Below are positions 1-5,844 of a stretch of DNA of 64,000 nucleotides, piece after piece. Origin of the DNA: Flavobacterium sasangense DSM 21067 (GTDB lineage: Bacteria; Bacteroidota; Bacteroidia; Flavobacteriales; Flavobacteriaceae). The notes below the pieces were generated by a model. It was not told the origin of the DNA and searched no databases. It saw nothing but the letters and a program-made list of their open reading frames with translations. The position numbers and the translations under genes were made by a program. How positions within the stretch are numbered: the stretch's first letter is position 1; every line of letters starts with the position of its first letter. The DNA lies in NCBI RefSeq assembly GCF_000686885.1, contig NZ_JMLU01000007.1, positions 1 to 64,000 on the forward strand. Direction: 5' to 3'.

Positions 1-225
1 AAATTGACTACGCTCAATTAGATTGGAAATTTCACCTGGTAGTAGCTGTTTGAAAAGTGAATTTTCGCTGTCTATTGACATAAATTCTGCTGTCAAACTC
101 AAGGCAACTACTTCTATGTCAGACATTTTTGGCTTTCTGCCAATTCCTGATTTAAAATCCAACTCAAAATTCAAAGAACTTATAACTTCTAATACTCTAA
201 AATAATTTTTAACTATATTTGTCAT
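1..225 (-). CDS. IS982-family transposase, 5' part only (gene runs off the window)
   Basis: The minus strand is open from an ATG at 225 to the window edge, giving 75 N-terminal residues (starting MTNIVKNYFRVLE). The stretch that includes PKMSDIEVVALSLTAEF and NLIERSQF resembles the N-terminus of Bacteroidota IS982-family DDE transposases, which move insertion sequences by cut and paste. Only the N-terminal region is visible, so the catalytic residues and the integrity of the gene cannot be judged. A strong nested hairpin lies directly upstream of the start codon. Family assignment is from remembered similarity, not a search. Confidence 0.7.
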   Translation of the reverse strand, partial: MTNIVKNYFRVLEVISSLNFELDFKSGIGRKPKMSDIEVVALSLTAEFMSIDSENSLFKQLLPGEISNLIERSQF

Positions 226-283
226 AAATGTTGGTTGTTTTGCGACTTCAAGATACTGATTTTCAGTATCTTGACCAACATTT
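226..283 (-). promoter_or_regulatory. Nested hairpin directly upstream of the transposase start
   Basis: Outer arms AAATGTTGGT (226-235) and ACCAACATTT (274-283) enclose a perfect 10-bp inner stem (250-259 and 263-272) with a 3-nt loop. The outer arm abuts the ATG. On a transcript entering from outside the element this would fold over the translation start, a layout other insertion sequences use to block read-through expression. That role is inference. Confidence 0.55.
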
Positions 284-312
284 TTTCAATTTATTTTACT
301 TCAAATAATTTC

Positions 313-324
313 ACCCAACGGGTT
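313..324. repeat. Candidate outer end of the IS element
   Basis: The palindromic string ACCCAACGGGTT lies about 90 bp upstream of the transposase start, where the terminal inverted repeat of an IS982-type element could lie. The opposite end is outside the window, so the terminal repeat and target duplication cannot be confirmed. Confidence 0.25.
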
Positions 325-394
325 AAATAAAGTTATAACCTGTTTCAATTAAAAAAAATTGCTTATAAACAAAAATACTATTTAATGATAATTA

Positions 395-571
395 TTAATC
401 TTTTTTTACAATTATTATAGGTGTTCGCGAATTAATTGCTCTTTCAACTTTGATTTTTTCTGTTTTTTCAATTTTATAAGTCATAACTTTTTCAATTGAA
501 TCGTTCTCTACATTATTTGACATCGTGGACAAAAAAATAGAGCTTACTATTAACACAACTATTGTTTTCAT
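395..571 (-). CDS. Small exported peptide (58 aa), sister of the upstream lipoprotein
   Basis: This 58-residue frame starts with ATG at 571. It has an N-terminal hydrophobic stretch (MKTIVVLIVSSIFLST) that reads as a signal peptide without a lipobox cysteine. Its C-terminus, TPIIIVKKD, nearly matches the last residues of the neighbouring 71-aa lipoprotein (TPIVIIIRKD). The start lies 19 bp after that gene's stop on the same strand, so the two are probably co-transcribed. The matching tail in two otherwise different short secreted proteins supports a real coding region. I do not recognise the family and assign no function. Confidence 0.55.
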   Translation of the reverse strand: MKTIVVLIVSSIFLSTMSNNVENDSIEKVMTYKIEKTEKIKVERAINSRTPIIIVKKD

Positions 572-590
572 TTCTTTAATATTTTAAAAA

Positions 591-806
591 TTAATCTTTT
601 CTAATTATTATTACTATAGGCGTTCCATCTTCAGCAATCGTAGCATTCTGAGTTTCTGCTACATCTCCTTCTGTAAATTGTTGATTTTGGATATTTTCTG
701 TTACTTTTACACTTTGTTCAAGTGCAGCATCGTACTCATCGGTTGTACATGAGAAAAAAGTAATTCCTACTAATGCTAAAGCGAATAATTTAACTGAATT
801 TTTCAT
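591..806 (-). CDS. Small predicted lipoprotein (71 aa)
   Basis: The protein begins with a lipoprotein signal peptide: hydrophobic residues 7-18 and lipobox FFSC with Cys20. The mature part is about 50 residues, acidic, and ends in TPIVIIIRKD. The downstream peptide gene shares that tail. A TAAATTTG -7 element lies upstream at 867-874, implying a leader of about 55 nt. Similar tiny lipoproteins are common in Flavobacteria, but I know of no function. It presumably sits in the outer or inner membrane. The two genes appear to form a bicistronic unit. Confidence 0.65.
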   Translation of the reverse strand: MKNSVKLFALALVGITFFSCTTDEYDAALEQSVKVTENIQNQQFTEGDVAETQNATIAEDGTPIVIIIRKD

Positions 807-866
807 AAGATTTTGATTTTAAAGGTTTTGTTTATTTGTTTGCAATGGGTTTATTAACTTGAAATA

Positions 867-874
867 CAAATTTA
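867..874 (-). promoter_or_regulatory. Candidate -7 element TAAATTTG for the small-peptide pair
   Basis: Matches the Bacteroidota TAnnTTTG element on the minus strand, upstream of the lipoprotein start at 806. No clear TTG at -33 was seen. Confidence 0.4.
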
Positions 875-920
875 GATACACTACGAAAATTAATTGCTGT
901 AGTTTTTCTGCATATTTTTC

Positions 921-953
921 TAAAAATTGAATAAAAATTGAATAAAAATTGAA
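921..953 (+). repeat. Three tandem copies of an 11-bp repeat upstream of the phosphatase gene
   Basis: The unit TAAAAATTGAA occurs three times in perfect tandem, ending 6 bp before the ATG at 960. The 11-bp period is one helical turn. It may be a binding array or simple A-rich leader sequence; the sequence alone does not decide. Confidence 0.6.
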
Positions 954-959
954 TTATTT

Positions 960-1694
960 ATGAGAAAATTCGTACTAGGAGATATTCATGGTGGATTAAA
1001 AGCCATTCACCAAGTTTTAGAAAGAGCTAATGTTACTAAAAATGACACTTTGATTTTTCTTGGAGACTTCGTAGATGGTTGGAGCGAATCGCCAGCCGTT
1101 TTAGATTTTTTGATTGCATTACAAAAAAAACAACCTTGTATTTTTATTCGTGGCAACCACGACGAACTTCTATTAGACTGGCTATTAGGTAATAACGAAA
1201 ATATTGATGAAAAATTGTGGTTTCAACACGGTGGTGAAGCTACTGTAAAATCATATCAAAATATTGACACTGAAACGAAAGAGAAACATATTCATTTTCT
1301 ACAATCGCTTCAAAATTACTATTTAGATACTGAAAACCGATTGTTTATTCATGCTGGTTTTACGAATATGAAAGGTGTAGAACACGAATATTTTAAACCG
1401 CTTTTTTATTGGGACAGAACCCTTTGGGAAACCGCCCTAGCTCTTGATCCGAATCTTTCTAAAGATGCCATCACTTATCCAAATCGGCTAACTATTTACA
1501 AAGAAATTTATATCGGGCATACTCCAGTTACCAAAATTAACGAAACGATTCCAGTTAATAAAGCTTGTGTGTGGAATGTAGATACCGGTGCCGCTTTCAA
1601 AGGAAAACTTACGATTATGGATATCGACACGAAAGAATTTTGGCAAAGTGATGCTTTACCTGAGTTATATCCTAACGAAAACGGAAGAAATTAA
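960..1694 (+). CDS. PP2A-like serine/threonine protein phosphatase (metallophosphoesterase)
   Basis: The 244-residue cytosolic protein carries the calcineurin-like metal-binding motifs in order: GDIHG at 7-11, GDFVDG at 35-40 and GNHDE at 65-69. Downstream histidines follow in FIHAGF near 131 and GHTP near 185. This is the PrpA/PrpB-type layout of bacterial two-metal protein phosphatases, and the length is typical. Removal of phosphate from Ser/Thr or other phosphoproteins is the family role, but diadenosine-polyphosphate hydrolysis by relatives cannot be excluded. The start at 960 keeps GDIHG near the N-terminus as in the family. A tandem 11-bp repeat lies just upstream. The next gene on the same strand begins 39 bp after the stop and has its own -7 element. 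Confidence 0.85.
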   Translation: MRKFVLGDIHGGLKAIHQVLERANVTKNDTLIFLGDFVDGWSESPAVLDFLIALQKKQPCIFIRGNHDELLLDWLLGNNENIDEKLWFQHGGEATVKSYQNIDTETKEKHIHFLQSLQNYYLDTENRLFIHAGFTNMKGVEHEYFKPLFYWDRTLWETALALDPNLSKDAITYPNRLTIYKEIYIGHTPVTKINETIPVNKACVWNVDTGAAFKGKLTIMDIDTKEFWQSDALPELYPNENGRN

Positions 1695-1701
1695 AAAATT
1701 G

Positions 1702-1709
1702 TATCTTTG
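1702..1709 (+). promoter_or_regulatory. Candidate -7 element TATCTTTG
   Basis: Exact TAnnTTTG match 24 bp before the ATG at 1734. It would drive the outer-membrane protein gene independently of the phosphatase. Confidence 0.45.
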
Positions 1710-1733
1710 TATAATAATAAAAAATCGAAAGCT

Positions 1734-2231
1734 ATGAAAAATATTCTGACAGTAATATGTTTGTTTGTTACAATTCAAATGGCAAATGCGCAAGTCTTTA
1801 AAGGTAAAGGAGATACAAAATTCCAAGTAGGTGCCAACATTCAGGAAAAAGGAACTGGAGTAATTGCTACGTATGATAGAGGAATCGGAACTAATATGTC
1901 GTTTGGTTTTACCTCATTATATTTATTAGGAATTGAAGAAGTTGCAGGCGAAAAACCAAATTTTGACGACCGTTTTGATCTTAGAGCCCGTTTTAGTGCC
2001 AACATTGCCGATGTATTTGGTATTGAAAAACAAGTGGATATCTATCCTGGATTAAATATCGGAATTAAAAATTTTGGAGCACATTTAGGCGCTCGCTATT
2101 TTATTACCGATGGTTTCGGGTTGTATTCTGAAATCCAGTTTCCAATAGCACATTACGATAACAACCCAGTTGGATTTGAAAAATACAACAATCAGTTTAA
2201 TTTCTCTATTGGAGCAAGTTTTAATCTGTAA
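1734..2231 (+). CDS. Small outer-membrane beta-barrel-like protein (DUF6646-like)
   Basis: The ATG at 1734 gives 165 residues with a clear signal peptide (MKNILTVICLFVTIQMANAQ). An earlier TTG at 1707 was rejected because it overlaps the -7 element and would put charged residues before the signal peptide. The mature protein alternates polar and hydrophobic strands (for example KFQVGANIQ, NMSFGFTSLYLLG, FSIGASFNL) and ends in an aromatic-rich strand, as expected of an 8-stranded barrel. It resembles flavobacterial proteins that I believe are called DUF6646. Function is unknown. A strong terminator follows. Confidence 0.6.
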   Translation: MKNILTVICLFVTIQMANAQVFKGKGDTKFQVGANIQEKGTGVIATYDRGIGTNMSFGFTSLYLLGIEEVAGEKPNFDDRFDLRARFSANIADVFGIEKQVDIYPGLNIGIKNFGAHLGARYFITDGFGLYSEIQFPIAHYDNNPVGFEKYNNQFNFSIGASFNL

Positions 2232-2252
2232 AGCATTATTCGAATTTATTTT

Positions 2253-2284
2253 AAAGCAACTCCTCAAAAAAGTTGCTTTTTTTT
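2253..2284 (+). terminator. Rho-independent terminator
   Basis: Stem AAAGCAACT (2253-2261) pairs with AGTTGCTTT (2271-2279), followed by a T run. It ends the barrel-protein transcript. Confidence 0.8.
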
Positions 2285-2305
2285 ATGCTGTTTTGTTACA
2301 ATTTA

Positions 2306-2313
2306 TACCTTTG
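2306..2313 (+). promoter_or_regulatory. Candidate -7 element TACCTTTG
   Basis: Exact TAnnTTTG match 35 bp upstream of the PhnA-domain gene start at 2349. Confidence 0.45.
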
Positions 2314-2348
2314 CTTCAAATTATTTATTTACGTAAAATCCATTCAAA

Positions 2349-2924
2349 ATGAGTGTAATAGAAAAAAAACTGAAAGACCGTAGTGGTTCAGTTTGCGAAA
2401 TTAGTGGTACCGAACACGATTTAGTTGTGTACACGTTGCCACCTCACACTGCGGAAAGCTTAGAACATTCGGTTTTAGTTGCGAAACATTTAAAAGACCA
2501 AATTGAAAACCTAGAAACCATGAATGAAAACGACTGGAGAGGGTTATCTGAAAGTATGTGGAATGAGCATTTGCCGGTTCAAATTTTATCTTGGCGCATG
2601 TTAGCGCGTTTGAAAAACAACGATTTGCTTGACATGATGTACTTAGATGAAGAAGCCTTAGAATGGGCAAAAGCAACAGGCGAAGGCGCAGAAGAAGACG
2701 AAAACAAAATTGTACATAAAGACAGTAACGGCGTTATTTTACAAGATGGCGACTCGGTAGTGTTGATTAAAGATTTAGATGTAAAAGGCGCTACTTTTAC
2801 TGCAAAACGTGGAGCTGCTGTGCACAACATTAAATTAGTTTGGGACGACGCAAACCTTATTGAAGGTAGAGTGGAAAACCAAAGTATTTACATTTTGACG
2901 CAATACGTGAAGAAAACGAAGTAG
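2349..2924 (+). CDS. PhnA-domain protein
   Basis: The 191-residue protein ends in the PhnA/YjdM C-terminal domain (DSNGVILQDGDSVVLIKDLD near 124-143, through to residue 191). In relatives this domain follows a zinc-ribbon-like region. Here the N-terminus keeps RSGSVCEISG, where relatives have a CxxC pair. The second cysteine is serine, so metal binding there may be lost. The phnA name is historical; a direct role in phosphonate metabolism is not established for this family. The last 48 bases recur, mutated mostly at silent positions, at 8381-8428. A terminator follows at 2959. Confidence 0.75.
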   Translation: MSVIEKKLKDRSGSVCEISGTEHDLVVYTLPPHTAESLEHSVLVAKHLKDQIENLETMNENDWRGLSESMWNEHLPVQILSWRMLARLKNNDLLDMMYLDEEALEWAKATGEGAEEDENKIVHKDSNGVILQDGDSVVLIKDLDVKGATFTAKRGAAVHNIKLVWDDANLIEGRVENQSIYILTQYVKKTK

Positions 2925-2958
2925 TTTTTAATGTGCCAATGTGGCAATGTGATAATAT

Positions 2959-2992
2959 AAAACCCTGCAAATTTGATTTGTGGGGTTTTTGG
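2959..2992 (+). terminator. Terminator of the phnA gene (copy 1 of 3)
   Basis: ACCCTGCAAAT pairs imperfectly with ATTTGTGGGGT and is followed by a T run. The same sequence recurs at 7564-7595 and 8508-8539. Confidence 0.7.
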
Positions 2993-3194
2993 TTTTTGAT
3001 AACTTTCTGTTACCATTAAGACAACTTAAATATTTAATGCTATATCCGTGTTATATCAGTGCTGTAACAGTGCTATATCTATAAAGAAAACACCAACTTG
3101 ACTACTTAATTATAAAAGTTGACTTTACTTTTTTTAGTTACAATTTGTTATCTTTGATTGAAATGAACCACGCGAAAGGATTCGCGCGGGAGCG

Positions 3195-3221
3195 GGGGCA
3201 CGGAATGTAATTCCGCGCTAT
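3195..3221 (+). repeat. Intergenic repeat core (copy 0)
   Basis: Carries GGGCACGGAATGTAATTCCG followed by CGCTAT. Only the right-hand core of the repeat unit is present, and the flanking sequence differs from the other copies. Confidence 0.7.
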
Positions 3222-3274
3222 AGGTTTTTCTATTTTCTACGAGGCCTTTTTGATCATGCTTATATAATTAGCAT

Positions 3275-3344
3275 TTTAATAAATATTTCACTAGCTTTGT
3301 TTGAAGGAACTTGTGGGCACGGAATGCAATTCCGCGCTATCGGG
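3275..3344 (+). repeat. Intergenic repeat unit (copy 1)
   Basis: Contains TAGCTTTGTTTGAAGGAAC followed by TTGTGGGCACGGAATGCAAT and CGCTATCGGG. It is similar to the two 80-bp units at 7377-7535. It fuses directly to the T9SS fragment, marking a rearrangement junction near 3345. Confidence 0.65.
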
Positions 3345-3664
3345 TATTTGAAGTAGATATCCCATGGTGTAACTCTTCAAGTAAAATGAATTACGAAAGT
3401 GAAGATAAGCTAGTAAGTACTAATAGTTTTAGTATGTATCCTAATCCAGCTGCTACCCAAGTGACGCTTGCTTATACTATGGAATTAGAGGGTGCCACCT
3501 TAGAAATTTATGATTTGACAGGCAGAAATATTGCTAAAAAAGCCTTATCTTCGGCTGATAAGGAAGTCACTTTAGCGATTGACTCTTATCCTGCAGGTAT
3601 TTATATGTTAGTTGTAAAACAAGCAGGTGCTATCTTATGGCAAAACAAGTTAATTATTAAATAG
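3345..3664 (+). pseudogene. 3' fragment of a T9SS-secreted protein (sorting domain only)
   Basis: About 105 residues remain, mostly a type A T9SS C-terminal sorting domain with SMYPNPA and YDLTGRNIAKK, ending LIIK. It has no signal peptide, and its left edge is the repeat unit ending at 3344. From about 3347 it aligns with the longer fragment at 5222-5791; from LEGATLEIYDLTG to the stop the two are almost identical. A lone sorting domain without an export signal should not be secreted, so I call it a remnant. It is followed by a hairpin and the RCC1 gene, in the same arrangement as the second copy. Confidence 0.7.
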
Positions 3665-3673
3665 AATAACCCT

Positions 3674-3704
3674 AAACAGGTACGCTTTTAGCGTACCTGT
3701 TTTT
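3674..3704 (+). terminator. Rho-independent terminator between T9SS fragment and RCC1 gene, copy A
   Basis: AAACAGGTACGC (3674-3685) pairs perfectly with GCGTACCTGTTT (3691-3702) around a 5-nt loop, followed by T residues. The element is duplicated at 5801-5831. Confidence 0.8.
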
Positions 3705-3717
3705 AAACTAAGAAATT

Positions 3718-5124
3718 ATGCTTAAAAAAATTACTTTATTCTTTTTATGGGTATCTGCTTCTACTTATGGTCAATGTTATAATGGTTTTCAAATTGGCGA
3801 CTATCATGTTGCTTCTATCAAATCAGATGGCACTCTATGGGGGTGGGGATTAAGTGATATAGGACAATTGAGTAATACCCTTTTTTCAAATCCTACTCCT
3901 TTTCAGTTATCTCCTGCAACAGATTGGTCTAAAGTAAGTGCTGGAGACAATAATACTTTTATTATCAAGAGCAACGGTACCTTATGGGCTATGGGAAAAG
4001 GAAGTTATGGACTTTTAGGTAATGGTTCTACTACCCAATCAAATCCAACGTTACAACAAATAGGAACTGCTGCTAATTGGCAAAAAATATCCGCATCGAC
4101 CGATATGACCATTGGATTAAAAACAGATGGCACCATTTGGGGCTGGGGGCAAAATGATCAATATGAAATGGGGAATAATACGTGTTGTGCTAATCAACTT
4201 ACTCCCATTCAAATTGGTACAGCCAATCATTGGGTGGATATTGAAACTAGTCGAGGCGCCTCTGTTTTTGCTTTAAAAAATGATGGTACTATATGGGGGT
4301 GGGGATTGAATCTTGGAGGTTTATTAGCTGATAATACCGTTATGGCTCGAAGTGTTCCTACTCAATTGAATACGGATACCGATTGGGCTAGTATTCATGT
4401 AGGAGCTGCTCATATTTTAGCTTTAAAAACCAATGGCACCTTGTGGTCTTGGGGGGGGGGGGAATATGGCCAAACAGGCGATGGTTTGTCTCCTTCATTA
4501 TATCGTTCGTATCCAAGACAAGTTGGAACAGATACTTGGTCTAAAGTATTTGCTGGTTGGAAAGTATCCTTTGGGATTAAACCAGACGGTACTCTATGGG
4601 CTTGGGGTCGTAATGATGTTGGACAATTAGGAATAGGTAATACTACTAACCAATTTACTCCTGTTCAATTGGGTACTGATACTGACTGGGTTGATGTTGT
4701 TTCAGGTGGGGCTGGTAATGACCAGTTTACTATTGCTACAAAATCAGATGGTACGGTTTGGGCATGGGGAGATAATCAAGTGGGGCAATATGGTAATGGT
4801 ACCGTTGGAAATCCGGTTTATGTACCTACCCTAATGACGGGGCTTTGTGCTACCTTAAGCACTGATGAATTTGAACAAGAAAATGTTTTTACGATGTATC
4901 CCAATCCTGCAAAAGATGTGGTAAATTTAGCTTATAATTTAACTGATGCTAATGCAACTTTTGAAGTTTTTGATGTAACTGGTAGGTTGATTCAAAATGT
5001 GGCTTTGAATTCTGTTACAGGAAGTAGTGAGCTGAATGTTAGTGCTTATCCTGCTGGGGTGTATTTGGTTTTGATTAAGCAAGGAGCTGCGGTGGTTTCT
5101 AGTAGTAAGTTGGTTGTTGAGTAG
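3718..5124 (+). CDS. RCC1-repeat T9SS cargo protein, copy A, with a 12-G tract
   Basis: The 468-residue protein has a signal peptide (residues 1-18, ending YGQ). Seven RCC1-type repeats of about 50 residues follow (DGTLWGWG, NGTLWAMG, DGTIWGWG, DGTIWGWG, NGTLWSWG, DGTLWAWG, DGTVWAWG), which should fold as a seven-bladed propeller. A type A T9SS sorting domain follows from about 393 (FTMYPNPAKDV to the end). It should be exported by T9SS and attached to the surface or released. In the fifth repeat, codons for WGGGE form a run of 12 G (4451-4462). A slip of one base in either direction hits a stop by 4544 or 4630, removing two blades and the sorting domain. Copy B at 5845 has the same length. 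Ligand unknown. Confidence 0.85.
   Translation: MLKKITLFFLWVSASTYGQCYNGFQIGDYHVASIKSDGTLWGWGLSDIGQLSNTLFSNPTPFQLSPATDWSKVSAGDNNTFIIKSNGTLWAMGKGSYGLLGNGSTTQSNPTLQQIGTAANWQKISASTDMTIGLKTDGTIWGWGQNDQYEMGNNTCCANQLTPIQIGTANHWVDIETSRGASVFALKNDGTIWGWGLNLGGLLADNTVMARSVPTQLNTDTDWASIHVGAAHILALKTNGTLWSWGGGEYGQTGDGLSPSLYRSYPRQVGTDTWSKVFAGWKVSFGIKPDGTLWAWGRNDVGQLGIGNTTNQFTPVQLGTDTDWVDVVSGGAGNDQFTIATKSDGTVWAWGDNQVGQYGNGTVGNPVYVPTLMTGLCATLSTDEFEQENVFTMYPNPAKDVVNLAYNLTDANATFEVFDVTGRLIQNVALNSVTGSSELNVSAYPAGVYLVLIKQGAAVVSSSKLVVE
4451..4462 (+). repeat. Homopolymer tract G12 inside the RCC1 gene, copy A
   Basis: Twelve consecutive G residues in an AT-rich gene. Homopolymers of this length slip during replication in many bacteria and act as phase-variation switches. 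In-frame length is 12. Confidence 0.9.
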
Positions 5125-5221
5125 CGGGTTACGAGTTTTAGGTTTCAAGTTTCAGGTTGTTGACTAAACTGCGTTTAGTGAGGTGCCTAAGGTTAGGAGA
5201 TTCCTAGCAGGCTCGGAATGA
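5125..5221. other. Short intergenic segment with repeat-like sequence
   Basis: Contains GGTTTCAAGTTTCAGGTTG, like the dyad between sufC and sufB, and AGATTCCTAGCAGGCTCGG. It shares GGTTACGAGTTTT with the sequence downstream of RCC1 copy B (near 7360). No gene is supported here. Confidence 0.4.
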
Positions 5222-5791
5222 CAAGAGAGTAAATACTTGGAAAACAGCAAAATAATGATTTATAGTGGTATGACAATTCCTTATCAAGTGACATTGAGTG
5301 AAGAGACGAATCAAGTAGTACTCCTCCCTTCTTCGTTTACCTTACAACCAGGACAAAATGTAATTCAAGTAACCGTTATTCCACAAAGTCCTTTTAACGG
5401 AGGTGTATTGACTTGGATTTTGCAAGGAACAGTGCCTTACAAAGAAGTATATGAATTGTGTATCACTAAATTTGATGTTGATGTTGCAGGATGTGATTCT
5501 ACTGGAAAAATGGCTAGTGTAGATAAGAATGAAGTTAATTCTAACCCAACTAGTTTTAGTTTGTATCCTAATCCAGCTGTTACAGCCGTAACCCTTTCTT
5601 ACTCTCTAGATTTAGAGGGTGCCACCTTAGAAATTTATGATTTGACAGGCAGAAATATTGCTAAAAAAGCCTTATCTTCGGCTGATAAGGAAGTCACTTT
5701 AGCGATTGACTCTTATCCTGCAGGTATGTATATGTTAGTTGTAAAACAAGCAGATGCTATCTTATGGCAAAACAAGTTAATTATTAAATAG
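5222..5791 (+). pseudogene. 3' fragment of a T9SS-secreted protein, longer copy
   Basis: The frame is open from just after a TGA at 5219. The first plausible starts are a TTG at 5237 and ATGs near 5254 and 5270. The roughly 180 residues hold a beta-rich segment, then FSLYPNPAVTAV and YDLTGRNIAKK of a type A T9SS sorting domain. There is no signal peptide, so the product should not reach T9SS. I read it as the 3' end of a larger cargo gene whose 5' part has been lost. It differs from the fragment at 3345 mainly before LEGATLEIYD, and ends with the same hairpin and RCC1 gene. A short cytosolic protein cannot be fully excluded. Confidence 0.6.
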
Positions 5792-5800
5792 AATAACCCT

Positions 5801-5831
5801 AAACAGGTACGTTTTTAGCGTACCTGTTTTT
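5801..5831 (+). terminator. Rho-independent terminator, copy B
   Basis: Same hairpin as at 3674-3704, shifted by exactly 2127 bp. One stem base pair next to the loop is lost. Confidence 0.8.
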
Positions 5832-5844
5832 AAACTAACGAATT

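Larger units (their letters stand above)
2925..3344. other. Intergenic stretch without intact genes: terminator plus repeat copies
   Basis: This 420-bp gap holds the phnA terminator, a small CGCGAA/TTCGCG hairpin near 3172-3187 and two copies of the GGGCACGGAATG repeat core (3195-3221 and 3311-3344). No coding region is supported until the T9SS fragment that begins at the end of the second repeat copy. Confidence 0.7.

Noticed and set aside
3311..3346. Start of the T9SS fragment inside the intergenic repeat (MWARNAIPRYR...)
   Set aside because: These codons come from the palindromic repeat, begin with a non-ATG codon and have no signal peptide, so they are not a real protein start.
4433..4630. 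65-aa frame overlapping the RCC1 gene
   Set aside because: Not an independent gene; it is the frame entered if the G tract loses one base, and was used only to place the premature stop.
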